This document shows positions 1-10,518 of a DNA stretch of 64,000 nt, piece by piece. A model generated the notes under the pieces. That model saw only the letters and a list, made by a program, of their open reading frames with translations. It did no database searches and had not been told where the DNA came from. The position numbers were made by a program, and so were the translations under genes. The stretch is from Aotearoamyces nothofagi (taxonomy: Eukaryota > Ascomycota > Leotiomycetes > Leotiales > Tympanidaceae), in NCBI GenBank assembly GCA_015345905.1, contig JADDTR010000039.1, positions 1-64,000 on the forward strand. The letters are read 5' to 3'. Positions within the stretch are counted from its first letter, which is position 1. Each line of letters starts with the position of its first letter.

Positions 1-590
1 ACAAATACCTCCCCCCCCCCCCCCCCCCCCCCCCACCAAGGGAGAGAGACAATTAGAACCGCGGAGAGATTCTTTACTCTCACTCCCTCCCTCACTCCCT
101 CACTGGCTGGTCGTGCGGGGGTGGGACAGAGCGGTCTTGGGGAGCTGGTTGATAGGGGCTGGGAGAGGAGTGCTGCTGCTTGCGGTGTTGTTGGGCTTGG
201 CTTGGCTTGGATTGGATTGGATTCATGGATTAATGGATCGAGGAGTTGTGGGGGGATGGTGTTGGATGGTGAGAAAGAGAGTTAGTTGATGGGAGAGGTC
301 TAGAGAGTGCTTAGCACCTCTCTTGACGAAGATGCTGGGGCTTGGATTGGATTGGATTCATGGATCGAGGAGTTGTGGGGGGATGGGTGGATGAGTGGAT
401 GGTGCTGGATGGGACAGAGCGGTCTTGGGGAGCGGAGTGATGGATCAAGGAGTTGCAGGGGATGGTGGATGGTGGATGGTGCTGGGTGAGAAAGAGAGTT
501 GGTTGATGGGAGAGGGCTAAGGAGCGGAGTGGTGGGGATAATATCTATCTGCTGTTGACGACAGGACACGATTATGCCACCCGTCACCGC
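1..590. repeat. poly-C tract and local minisatellite DNA
   Basis: No gene is supported here. The first ~35 bases are almost pure C. After that, GGATT/GGATG-type units and longer blocks recur: the block containing GGGACAGAGCGGTCTTGGGG appears near 123 and 411, a GGATTGGATTCATGGAT block near 215 and 348, and an AAGAGAGTT-GTTGATGGGAGAGG block near 274 and 491. The copies are diverged and interleaved, as in a decaying minisatellite. Short open frames through it are repeat artefacts. Confidence 0.7.
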
Positions 591-1045
591 CTCGACGTGT
601 ACATGTACACATACTATACAGTACTGCCAGCCGCCACCGACGCGCGGGTCACCAAAACAGGCAACCCCAATCCCAAAAACAAAAAAGAAAAAAAGAAGAA
701 GAAATCATCCAGAACCCCCATATCACGGCCGCACCAAGACCCTGCGCACCGACATGGCTGCACCGACGCCCCCGGGGACGGAGACGGAGACGGACCCGGA
801 CACGCGCACGCAGGAGANCTCGACGTGTACATGTACACATACTATACAGTACTGCCAGCCGCCACCGACGCGCGGGTCACCAAAACAGGCAACCCCAATC
901 CCAAAAACAAAAAAGAAAAAAAGAAGAAGAAATCATCCAGAACCCCCATATCACGGCCGCACCAAGACCCTGCGCACCGACATGGCTGCACCGACGCCCC
1001 CGGGGACGGAGACGGAGACGGACCCGGACACGCGCACGCAGGAGA
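591..1045. repeat. exact 227-bp direct duplication around a single N (probable assembly join)
   Basis: Bases 591-817 and 819-1045 are identical over 227 positions and are separated only by one N at 818. The unit covers the RMT2 5' leader and the first 21 codons. An unmerged contig overlap explains this better than a biological duplication. The first copy therefore carries a false second RMT2 start codon. Confidence 0.85.
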
Positions 1046-2280
1046 TCCTCCTGGCGGCTTCGAACCACGACCTGCGCGCGCTGAAGGGCCTGCTGAGGAC
1101 GCCCGGGGCGGCGAGCGTGCAGGACCAGGAGACGGGGCGCACGCCGCTCCACGCCGCCATCGCTGCCTGCGGCGAGGCGGCAGCGGCGGCAGAGGATGAG
1201 GACGAGGAGGTCGACATGGCCAAGGCTCAGGCCACGGTGCGGGAACTCTTCCTCGCGGGCGCCATCTGGAACGACCTGGACGCGAACAACGAGACGCCGG
1301 GCTGCCTGGCGTGGAGGCTGGGCCGGATGCAGCTCTACGACCTGGTGGTCGAGGCCGGTGTCAGGGCGGAGATGCTGATGAATCTCATGGGCGGCTATGA
1401 GCAGATCGATAGCGATGATGGTGAGGAGGAGGAGGGAGAGGGAGAGGGAGAAGGAGAAGGAGAAGGAGAGGGAGAAGGAAAAGGAGATGTAGCTGCCGAA
1501 GAAGTCGAACAAGAGCACACAGAAGAAGCCGAAGGGCTCACGACACACCACCTCGACATGCAATCCAAAGCCGACGTCAACTCCGCCGACTACCTCGCCT
1601 CCCCCCTCCACTTCACCGCCACCGCCCTCCTCGACGCCTCGGCCAACGGCGTCATGATGTCCTGGGAGACCGACATCATGGCCCGCACCGCCGCGCTCCT
1701 CGCGCCGCGCCGCGGCCTGCGCATCCTCAACGTCGGCTTCGGCATGGGCATCGTCGACGGGCTTTTCAGCGCCACCAGCCCCGCGGCGCACCACATCATC
1801 GAGGCGCACCCGGACGTGCTCGCACAACTGCGCGCGCGCGACCACGCCTTCGGCCCGTCCTGGGTGGCGCGCGGGGCCGGGCGCCACGTGGTGCACGCGG
1901 GCCGCTGGCAGGACGTGGCGCCGCGGCTGCTGCGCGCCGGCGCCGTCTTCGACGCCATCTACTTCGACACCTTCGGCGAGGACTACGCGCAGCTGCGCCG
2001 CTTCTTCGCCGACTTCGTCCCCGGCCTCCTCGCCCCCGCCGGCCGCTTCGGCTTCTTCAACGGCCTCGGCGCCGACCGCCGCGTCTGCTACGACGTCTAC
2101 TGCCGCGTCGTCGACCTGGACCTCTGCGACGCCGGCCTCGACACGCAGTGGCTCGCCGTGCCCGTGCCGCTGCTGCGCGACGGCCTGGATCGCGACGGGG
2201 CCGGCGGGTGGCTGGGTGTCCGGAGGAGGTACTGGACCCTGGACGAGTATCGCTTGCCGGTCTGTAGGTTCTTGGGCTGA
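982..2280 (+). CDS. RMT2: protein arginine N5-methyltransferase 2 (RMT2)
   Basis: This 432-aa single-exon protein matches fungal RMT2, which methylates the delta nitrogen of arginine in ribosomal protein L12. Residues about 20-130 form an ankyrin-like N-terminal region (TPLHAAI, then FLAGAIWNDLD). An acidic Glu/Gly linker coded by GAGGGA-type repeats follows at about 150-172. The SAM-dependent methyltransferase domain spans about 200-432, with SAM loop NVGFGMGIVD near residues 250-259, the acidic site HHIIEAHP, and the family-typical IYFDTFGEDY and RFGFFNGLG. The start was chosen at the Met beginning MAAPTPPG in the second copy of the 227-bp duplication, because the first copy is followed by an N. 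A longer in-frame extension upstream is not supported. Codon use is strongly G/C at third positions. The stop is convergent with hexokinase, about 500 bp away. Confidence 0.92.
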   Translation: MAAPTPPGTETETDPDTRTQEILLAASNHDLRALKGLLRTPGAASVQDQETGRTPLHAAIAACGEAAAAAEDEDEEVDMAKAQATVRELFLAGAIWNDLDANNETPGCLAWRLGRMQLYDLVVEAGVRAEMLMNLMGGYEQIDSDDGEEEEGEGEGEGEGEGEGEGKGDVAAEEVEQEHTEEAEGLTTHHLDMQSKADVNSADYLASPLHFTATALLDASANGVMMSWETDIMARTAALLAPRRGLRILNVGFGMGIVDGLFSATSPAAHHIIEAHPDVLAQLRARDHAFGPSWVARGAGRHVVHAGRWQDVAPRLLRAGAVFDAIYFDTFGEDYAQLRRFFADFVPGLLAPAGRFGFFNGLGADRRVCYDVYCRVVDLDLCDAGLDTQWLAVPVPLLRDGLDRDGAGGWLGVRRRYWTLDEYRLPVCRFLG

Positions 2281-2777
2281 GTTGAGAGGGGAGAGGGGAG
2301 ACTGGGAATGGGAATGGGAATGGGAATGGGTTCCAAAGGCCAGGGCTGATGATACTGGATGTATCGCATGGCTGCATAGTGGCTCTTGTGAGAGGGGCCC
2401 GAACGGCTTGGGGCCAGAACTTGCATTGCTCCTGTACAGCTACATGGATGTGCTTGTGGCCGAGACTGGGCTTACATACATGGAGAACGAACTCTGCAGA
2501 GGGGGTTCCTGCCTATCGAGAGACCATACCGGGCGATCAATTCGAGCGATGAGAGATAGTGAGACCTATCTCAATACATCAGAACCATACACACACACAC
2601 ACACAATTCATAGGGCCATTTATGCACTTTTGAGACAATCTTTTTAATCTAGCTGAATATGGATGACCACTATACAATCCCCGAACCCCTTCTAAGAGCT
2701 AAACCCCCGGTAGCTTGCAGGCCTTAAAAATCAATCCCTAGTCTCTATAATCCGGCAATCTGTCAAGACATGGTCTT
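2281..2777. other. convergent intergenic spacer
   Basis: This is the 3' side of both RMT2 and hexokinase. It contains a (GGGAAT)n run at about 2306-2332 and a (CA)n run at about 2588-2606. Nothing else is recognised; 3' UTRs and polyadenylation signals of both genes must lie here. Confidence 0.5.
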
Positions 2778-4984
2778 CTATAGATATTTCTCCGGATGCT
2801 GAATGCCGGCCAGGTTACCCTCGCTAACCCTCTTCAGCGTCAGTGCTGCAATAAGCGCAGCACCGACGCCGGATCCATCCTCAGCTGCCAATATCTCAAT
2901 CGGGTCTTCTTCCTTGGCGTTCTTCTTAGCAGGCCAGTCCAGAATCTCGCGGAGCGCAACTGCCCCGCGGGCTTTGAAATGAGGGTACTTGTTGAAGACG
3001 GACCCGTCGGCACCCACGTGCGCTGTGGTGTAGTTCTTCTTCGTGCAGATGGCAGCTACACCACAGGCGGATAGGCGCGCGGCACGGGTTCCGATGAGCT
3101 CGGCTAGGCGTCGGATCAGCTCGAGCTCTGGCTGGGTAGTCCGGAGGTTGAGCTTCGTTTGGAACAGATCGGCTGTCTCTTCCAAGTTCTCAAAAGGATC
3201 CCTGGTAATGGTCAGTGACGGCATATAAAAACACTGTCGGGGTGGCGACTTACTCCTCAATGTGGGATAGGAAGGATGAGTCCAGCGTATAGGCTTTTCG
3301 GAGTTTATCGATTTTTTGACCCTCAAAGATGTGGACTTTTGGGTTTTCATGCAGGTCGACCAGTACTAATCGGAAGATCTCGCCTAGGTAGAGACCGGCG
3401 ATCATCTTCTCGAACGACTGCTGATTTGGACGAGGAGATTCCTTGTCGATGATGATGTCATAGGGCGTTCTTGGCAGAACGAGATGCTCGTTATCGAACG
3501 CACCCCACTCGCAGTTGATGGCCATCGGCGTCTCGGGAGGCAGGTTCATGTATGCGAGTTTTGGAATAGAGCCGCAATTCTCCATGTAAGCAGCGTTGCA
3601 GCCGGTGCCGAAAATACATCCAACCTTCATAGCAGTATCTGTATATGCCGAAGCAATCAGAGTTCCGGTGGTGTCGTTAATCAATGCAGTGAGCTTGATT
3701 GGCACGCCCTAGATACTCTGTTAACAAGAACAACATGGAACAGGCTCGTTTCGCACTTACCTTCTTTGCAAGCGCAGCCTCGAACATGGGGACAACGTTT
3801 TCCCCCTCGACACCGTCGATATCGAACCCCTTTGTCCACGTCTGGAGGATACCATGATCGATGAAATTCTGAGTTGCTGGGAAGGAGAATGTGAAGCCAA
3901 GAGGGAGGGTAACTAGCTTTTCATTGGGGTGGTGGGTATCAACAAATTGCTGCAGGCAATCTGCAATGTACTCGAAGAGCTCAGCTGCTTCACCAACCTT
4001 CAACTCCTCTGGCATCCGGTATTTCGACTGAATAATGTCGAATTCGGACTTTCGATCTGTCAAAGTAATTTCACAGACGCGAAGATTGGTTCCGCCCAAA
4101 TCTAGGGCGAGGTACGTTCCCGTCTCATAACCAGTTGGGAAAGACATACACCAAGTAGGGTTCATTGGCTACCAAAACAGAGTCAGTTGTTCATTTCCAG
4201 CAGATAAATTCCATCCATAAATATTGCTTACAATGGTACCGCCCTCAACAGTTAGACCTGGTTCATCGTTAATGTAATTTCAAAACATCCATACGGGGAA
4301 TCTCGCCTTTCGTAAGTTCCTTGACGAACTGGGCAGTAATCTCTTTTAGCTTTGACGCAGGGACAGTAAATAGGTCCTCTAGCTTCTTGATTTCCTCTTG
4401 GAGATCTTTTGGCACATCCGCCATGGAGCCTAAATTGTTTACGTTAGAATGAGATTATAAGAATGAACCAGATCCAATACGCGGATTGAGCTCGAAGCTG
4501 CTGTCCAGGCGACTAGACAGAGTTGGCATTACAGCTGGTAACAGGACAGAAGGCAAGACCAAAAAAAGGATTGTTCGTTGCAGAATGAAGATGGAGGTGG
4601 TTTCACAAAAGAGCCAAAGCTGACGAAGGAAACGTATTGCAAAAAGAGCGGTTCCATGTGCCAGTTCCGAGGTCATATATATGCCACGCATGGAGCAGTG
4701 AGTTGACTTTGCCATTCGACAAGAGTTCAGACCGTAGAACACGGCTCGTAAAACATGCCTGGCATATCTCAGCAAGGCCAGAGCACGTGACGGAGAATGT
4801 CCAGGGCGCCGGCTCGGGGGACGAGAGCCTACAGCTCATCCTGAACACTATCTAAGGCCCTTCCAGCCCGACATCCTTCGCTCGGAACAACATGGCGATA
4901 GGCGAACATGTTTACGCACGCTGAAAACACACTATAGTACGTACCCTTGCGGGAAGGAGGTTTTCTTGGTCCGAGGCCGACCAT
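2778..4984 (-). CDS. hxkA: hexokinase
   Basis: The gene encodes a 491-aa hexokinase that phosphorylates glucose and fructose at C6 and feeds glycolysis. Six exons join in frame: 4945-4984, 4307-4429, 4232-4257, 3761-4168, 3254-3708 and 2778-3201. Motifs in order are the phosphate loop LALDLGGTNLRV, the sugar-binding LGFTFSFP, the catalytic NDTTGTLIA, GTGCNAAY, and the adenosine-site DGSGVGAALIAAL near the C terminus. The first exon codes MVGLGPRKPPSRKG, the N terminus usual in filamentous fungi, and is separated by a 515-nt intron. A second Met (MADVPKD) begins in exon 2. Intron 2 appears to use a GC donor (4306 to 4258, 49 nt), which restores the conserved KGLTVEGGTIP. A GT-AG alternative of 37 nt would insert four residues. 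The promoter is shared with OST1, read divergently. Confidence 0.95.
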
Positions 4985-5388
4985 TTTGACGAATCGGAGA
5001 GACTGGGGTTGTTAAGGGGATATATATATATGGCTTAATCTGCCGTGTTGTGGAGGGTTGGGGATAAAGAAAGGCGCGGTCGAAGGAGAATGGAGTTATA
5101 TAAGGATTTTTGGAGGGGTGAACAGGTGATCTACACTCCGGCGTCATTTCTATCTCGCCGGGCGGCTAGTAAGCCCTAGTGTAGGGAGTCTGCATTACGT
5201 TAGTTCTGCCGCGCGCTTCTTCCCGCAATCGCGTACGGCGGCTAATTTGCTCAGGACACCTTGAAGACGTAAGCTTGATAGCTCCCTGTGGTAAATATCG
5301 AGGGTATCCCCAACAACCCGAACCCTCTCCAACGCCAATTTATATTATTCAGCGTATTGAACACAGGCAGTCAAGCCTTGTTTTCGGT
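4985..5388. promoter_or_regulatory. divergent promoter region of hexokinase and OST1
   Basis: About 400 bp separate the two divergent start codons. An (AT)n stretch at about 5021-5032 lies 37-48 bp upstream of the hexokinase ATG and could act as a TATA-like element or be 5' UTR. No further element can be assigned with confidence. Confidence 0.4.
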
Positions 5389-6978
5389 ATGAAGACGTTT
5401 GCCCTCGCGACCGTGGTCCTTTCCTTTGCTGGAACAGCCCTGAGCGCCGCGAAATCAAACTCGACGAAGCCTGCCACATCCGCGAATATTCTACCATCAA
5501 CGTTTAAGCCTCCACAGGTCTTTAAGAATGTCAATCTTGTCCATGTGGTCAATCTGGAGAAGAGCTACCCGAAAGAGTCCGTTAATGTTGTGATAGAGAA
5601 CATCGCTGCAGAACCACAGGACGAATACTACATTCCCTTCACATCTGAGCAGATAGAGAAGATTGGGGGTCTGGAGGTTAAAGATAGAAAGGCGCCCGAG
5701 CTGGGGTTGTTTGAGGTGGATAAAGTAGAGATTGAGGCTGGAAGGTATGCTCATCCTCCAGACGTCATGTTTGATTACTGACTCCAGAAGCGATACACAA
5801 TTCTACAAAGTTCGTCTCCCAACACCACTCGAGCCAAAGGCGCAGAAAACTCTTAGCATCTCATACTCTTATCTCTCGGCATTATCTCCACTACCTGCCG
5901 CCATCCAGCAAACCGACTCCCAGTATCTGGTATACACATTTTCTGCATATTGGCCTTCATCCTACGCTACGCTCAAGCAGAAGACCGAAGTTAAATTCCC
6001 AAGCGCCATCGTTGCTGAATCCACAGTCATTCCAAAGTCTGGTTCCACGCCGGAGTCACCGCAGAAGAATGGGGCGAAATACACATACGGCACATTTGGT
6101 GAAGTTCCCGCTGGAGCATCAAACCCTGTCCGTGTCCGCTACGAATTCACGAAACCATTGATTCATGTTTCGCTCCTGGAGCGAGACATCGAAGTAAGCC
6201 ACTGGGGAGGAAATGTCGCATTTGAGGATCGTTATACCCTTCATAACCGCGCTGCCAATCTCTCAAACCACTTCTCAAGAGTGCAATGGGCATCGCAACA
6301 GTACCACGGCCCAGCCACTACCGCCATAAAGGAATTGCGATTCCCTCTCAAGGTTGGTAGTCTTACGCCCTATTTCACCGATGTGATTGGCAACGTTTCC
6401 ACATCCAGATTCCGCAGCAACAAGCGTGAAGCAAACCTTGAGATTAAGCCACGTTATCCTATCTTTGGAGGATGGAACTACCCCTTCCGCGTAGGTTGGG
6501 ATGCGGATATCAAGAACTTCCTCCGAAAGATTAGCACAGGCGAAGGTTATGTCCTGAATGTTCCGTTCCTAGAAGGCCCTAAGCAGTCAGAGGGCGTTGT
6601 ATACGAGCACATTGAACTACGTGTTATCCTACCAGAAGGTGCAAAGTAAGTTCATATTCTGGCAACGGCACGGCCATTTACTAATCCCTTAGGAATATTC
6701 ACTACCAAACTACTGTCCCTGTTACAGACTCGTCTATCTCGCTACACAAGACGTTCATGGACACCGTCGGACGCACCACGCTCACTCTTACCGCACGCAA
6801 CGTAGTTGACGAGCTTCGAGAAAGAGAGTTGATTGTCACCTATGACTACCCACTGCTCGCTGGTCTTCGCAAGCCATTAATGATTTTCGCTAGTGTCTCG
6901 GCATTGTTCGTAGCCGCGTGGGGTATCGGGTCGCTGGATGTAGGAATTACCGGCGCTCGGTTTTCGAAAAGTTCATGA
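5389..6978 (+). CDS. OST1: oligosaccharyltransferase subunit OST1 (ribophorin I)
   Basis: The 499-aa product matches ribophorin I, a subunit of the ER complex that moves the dolichol-linked glycan onto Asn-X-Ser/Thr sites. Three exons join in frame: 5389-5744, 5788-6645 and 6693-6978. The start at MKTFALATVVLSF gives a clear signal peptide ending near ALSA (about residue 20), whereas the longer upstream frame does not. The lumenal domain holds family blocks such as WGGNVAFEDRY, SHWGG and PRYPIFGGWNYPF, plus several N-glycosylation sequons (NVS, NLS). One C-terminal membrane segment (KPLMIFASVSALFVAAWGIG) is followed by a short cytosolic tail. Introns are 43 and 47 nt with normal GT-AG ends. 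Identity is secure from overall similarity; no odd features are seen. Confidence 0.95.
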
Positions 6979-7699
6979 GGGCACACGGAGGATCTAAAAT
7001 GTAGACTTATGTAGCATAACAATCACTTCCTTGATTTCTTCCTGGCTTCCCTGATTCCTCCGACAGGCCTCTCTCTTTCCGTCAAACCCATTGCGAACAA
7101 GGCATCGATGAGTTCAGCTGCGCCCTTGGCGCTAGCCGCCACACGTCGGAATGCGCGCCAGCCGAAAACGGCCGTCACGTGCGGCCGCCCCAGCCGCCGT
7201 CTTTTCCACTCCGGCCTGTCCGGCTCCCCCGACTTCCCCCGTGCTTGCACGCACGCATTGTCACGCACAGAGTGGGCGGGTTGGGCTGGGTTACGGCTCA
7301 TCCTGGGTGGAGAAGGGGGGTCTGTCGGCAGACAAAGGAGACGATAATAGGGCCGAGAGGGGTCAGGTCACCCAGGCGCCGAACGTTCGTTTTTCGCGAC
7401 AAAGGGGCTAGTGTGTCACAGTCACGTGCGACGGTTTCAGACTCGTTTAGATCAGCGTCACCCAGGGGAAGTCGAGAGATGGGAACAAGTGAGATAGATG
7501 ATTTCCTTTGATATTTCGTGTTATGTCCTCTTCTATCTATCTATCCTATCAACATAAAAAAATATGGTATACGCGAATCAATATATCCTATCGTATCAAA
7601 TTAATACGCCTTGTGAACGCCTATGTATATGCGCTCATGCCATGCCATCTTGGACCTGAACTCGACTCTCTCTCTCTCTCTCTCTCTTTTTACTTGAAT
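6979..7699. other. intergenic spacer, convergent genes
   Basis: Between the OST1 stop and the stop of the secreted Ser/Thr-rich gene. It holds a GC-rich half (about 7090-7400) with no coding support and a (TC)n run at 7665-7688. No RNA gene or repeat family is recognised. Confidence 0.4.
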
Positions 7700-10518
7700 T
7701 TAAGCAGTCCCGATAAAAGTACTTGTACTAGTATCGATCGTCGATGACGAATTTGTGAACGGACCGAATGTGGTGGATGAGGAGGAGCTGGATAGGGAAG
7801 TTGTAGAGGTGTCTGTCGATGTTGTCGACGAGGCTGCGGCGGTAGATGTGGATGAGGTGTCGGTTGAGGTAGCGGTTGTAGATGGCGAGGTTGATGATGG
7901 TGCGGCGGAGGAGGAGGTGGTGGAGGTGTCACTGCTAGTTGTTGAGGCGGTGTTGGTTGTTGTGGATGGGGATGAGGTAGCGACTGATGACGAAGAGCTA
8001 GAAGACGATTCTGAAACCGTGGGAGAAGCTGTCGAACTAGACGACTCCTCAGTTGAAGAGGAGGAGGAAGCTGTGGAAGAAGCTGCCGAACTAGATGATG
8101 TTGCAGTCGAAGAGGAAGCCGTGGAAGAAGCTGTTGAGCTAGACGATTCAACAGTTGAAGAGGAAGCTGTGGAAGAAGCTGTAGAAGAAGCTGTGGAAGA
8201 AGCTGTAGAAGAAGCTGTCGAACTAGACGATTCCACGGTTGAAGAGGGGGATGCTGTAGAAGAAGTTGACGAGCTAGACGATTCCACAGTTGATGAAGCT
8301 GTAGATGAAGCTGTAGATGAAGCTGTAGAAGAAGCTGTAGAGGAAGCTGTCGAACTAGACGATTCCACAGTCGATGAAGCTGTAGAAGAAGCTATCGAAC
8401 TAGACGATTCCACAGTCGAAGAGGAAGCTGTAGAGGAAGCTGCCGAACTAGACGATCCCACTGTCGAAGAGGGGGATGCTGTAGAAGAAGCTGTCGAACT
8501 AGATGATTCCACTGTCGAAGAGGGGGATGCTGTAGAAGAAGTTGACGAGCTAGACGACCCTACAGTCGAAGAGGAGGCTAATGAACTAGACGATGCTACA
8601 GTTGAAGAGGAGGTTTCTGAAGCTGTAGAAGAAGCTGCCGAGCCAGACGACGTCGCAGCTGCAGAAGATGATTCTGAAGCTGTAGAAGAAGCTGACGAGC
8701 CAGACGACGTCGCAGCTGCAGAAGACGATTCTGAAGCTGTGGAAGAAGCTGACGAACCAGACGACGTCGCAGCTGCAGAGGATGTTTCTGAAGCTGTAGA
8801 AGAAGCTGACGAACCAGACGACGTCGCAGCTGCAGAGGATGTTTCTGAAGCAGTGGAGGAGGCTGACGAGCCAGATGAGGCCGCTGCTGAAGATGAGGAT
8901 GCAGAAGCTGTCAAGGTGCTAGATGTGGCAGTGTTGACAGCTGTTCCTGTAGAGGAAGCACTCGAGGATACAGACACGTCGCCAGGTGGGATAACCTGTA
9001 GCTCAACAGTAACACATCCATCCGGGGCCTGAAGGAACACAAACTCGACAATCGATCCCAGAACACAGTATGAGGCAGCACCGTCGGTGAAAGAGGCATT
9101 CGTCCATGATAGAGAGCCGTTGGCAGCGAAGAGGCCAGTGATGGACTCGACGGGGCTGACGGGTGTGAATGCTGCAAACTCGGTTGAGCCATCTGTGGAA
9201 AACTGCCCATCGGCGCTGAACAAGGCGCCGCTGACGAGGGCGAATATCATTGCTTCACTAGAGTTGGTGGTGCTAACTCCGTCGGCGCCGATGTAGGTCA
9301 TGCCGCTTTGACGCTTGGCGTGCTCGCTGCGCTTGGAACTGGCGGTGGTGAAGCCGAGATAGAAGACTTCAGCTGTTGTAGTTGCAGAAGCGGCGGACGA
9401 GGATGTGCTTATAGTAGCAGATGCGGTGTTGTTCAGCGTTGAAGTGCTGATGGTTACTGATGCGGTAGAATTGGTAGTGACAAACGGGGCAGTTGTTGAG
9501 GTTCCTGAAGTAACTGCTGCTGACGATGTACCAGTGGAGATAACCCCTGAAGATGTGCCAGTGGCAGTCGAATTTGATGTCAAAGATGCAACAGAGGTAG
9601 AACTGGTAATCCCGGCACATTGCTCAACTAAAATTGTTAGCAGATGCTATAAGCTTCTTCATGTAGATAACTTACCAGAGACAGGCTCCAACACAACAGT
9701 AGTGCAATCTGCCGGAGCAGTTCCGTTAAAATAACTTACTACGACAGCATCGGAGTTCAAACAGAACACTGCTACTCCTCCATCAAATGCAGCGTTCTCC
9801 CATTCTACGACCTGGTATTTGTCTGAGCTAACAACAACGGCGAATGTAGTAAAATATTGGCCAGGATTAGAAGAGGCAGCAAAAACTATGGTCTCGTCGA
9901 TAGAGTTGGTAGAAACCACTCCGGTGGAGTTGGACAGTTGGCCACTCGTAAGGGTGAATTCTACACCTGATTGGCAACTAGCCACAAGGGCACCATCGAC
10001 GCCAACATATCCCGAGCTGCCAACTTGGCGCTTTGTCAGTCCAGCAGCTACAACAGCAAGTAGAATAGGACCATTGATTGTCGTAGGGCTGGTTGTCGTT
10101 GTGACTGCACCTGTAGCAGTTCTGATGAATATTAGTGTATGTTTTTTTATAAAGAATACCATGATACTTACGTTGTGATAGTAGCTGTTGTGGTGAGTGT
10201 GCTGGTTATTGTGAGGGTCGAAACCAGCGTGGTTGGGGCATTAGTGATACTGATTGTGATACCACCGATGACGATAATAGTATTGCTCTCGAAGTAATTG
10301 TTGATGACCACTATAGTCTCGGTGACTGTGACCGTAACAGTACAGTCACTTGGAATAGCCACAGACCCCGAGGGAAGCATTGCGTACCCGGATGGGCATA
10401 CATCACGCTCAACCAGGAGAGGGGCATCAAAGTCCGAGGCGTGGGCCACGACAGACAAGGCTGCGAGCCCCACGGCGGCGATTTTGAGAAAATTGGAAAA
10501 CATATTGAAGGGCGGCAT
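7700..10518 (-). CDS. secreted Ser/Thr-rich protein with duplicated domain and Kex2-type sites
   Basis: Three exons (10172-10518, 9676-10121, 7700-9627) give a 906-aa protein. Residues 1 to about 27 form a signal peptide (LKIAAVGLAALSVVAHA); a second Met at 10503 is an equally good start. Two related modules of about 110 residues follow. Module A begins YVGVDG after LTKRQ (Lys-Arg at 10028-10033). Module B begins YIGADG after AKRQ (Lys-Arg at 9311-9316). Both carry a hydrophobic -F-L-SGxL- block and matched cysteine positions, resembling modules seen in fungal adhesin-like proteins. The final ~400 residues are Ser/Thr/Ala repeats coded by a minisatellite, and should be heavily O-mannosylated. 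No GPI tail is seen: the protein ends FIGTA. The Lys-Arg-Gln sites suggest Golgi processing by Kex2, which is inference. A cell-wall or surface role is likely; no enzyme motif is present. Confidence 0.8.
7990..8910. repeat. coding minisatellite in the Ser/Thr-rich tail
   Basis: Imperfect tandem units of GAAGAAGCTGT(A/C)GAA-type sequence (as read on +) recur with GACGATTCCAC blocks. They encode Ser-Thr-Ala-Ser repeats on the minus strand. Units of several lengths alternate, so copy number is likely to vary between strains. The opposite strand stays open by the same periodicity, which does not indicate a second gene. Confidence 0.8.

Noticed and set aside
555-1199. Extended open frames running through the 227-bp duplication and the N
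   Set aside because: They depend on the duplicated copy and include an undetermined residue. The RMT2 start in the second copy explains the protein.
7755-9032. 425-aa Val/Glu/Asp-rich open frame on the plus strand
   Set aside because: It is the reverse complement of the Ser/Thr minisatellite. The periodic TCN/ACN/GCN codons keep it open; no start context, domain or intron chain supports it.
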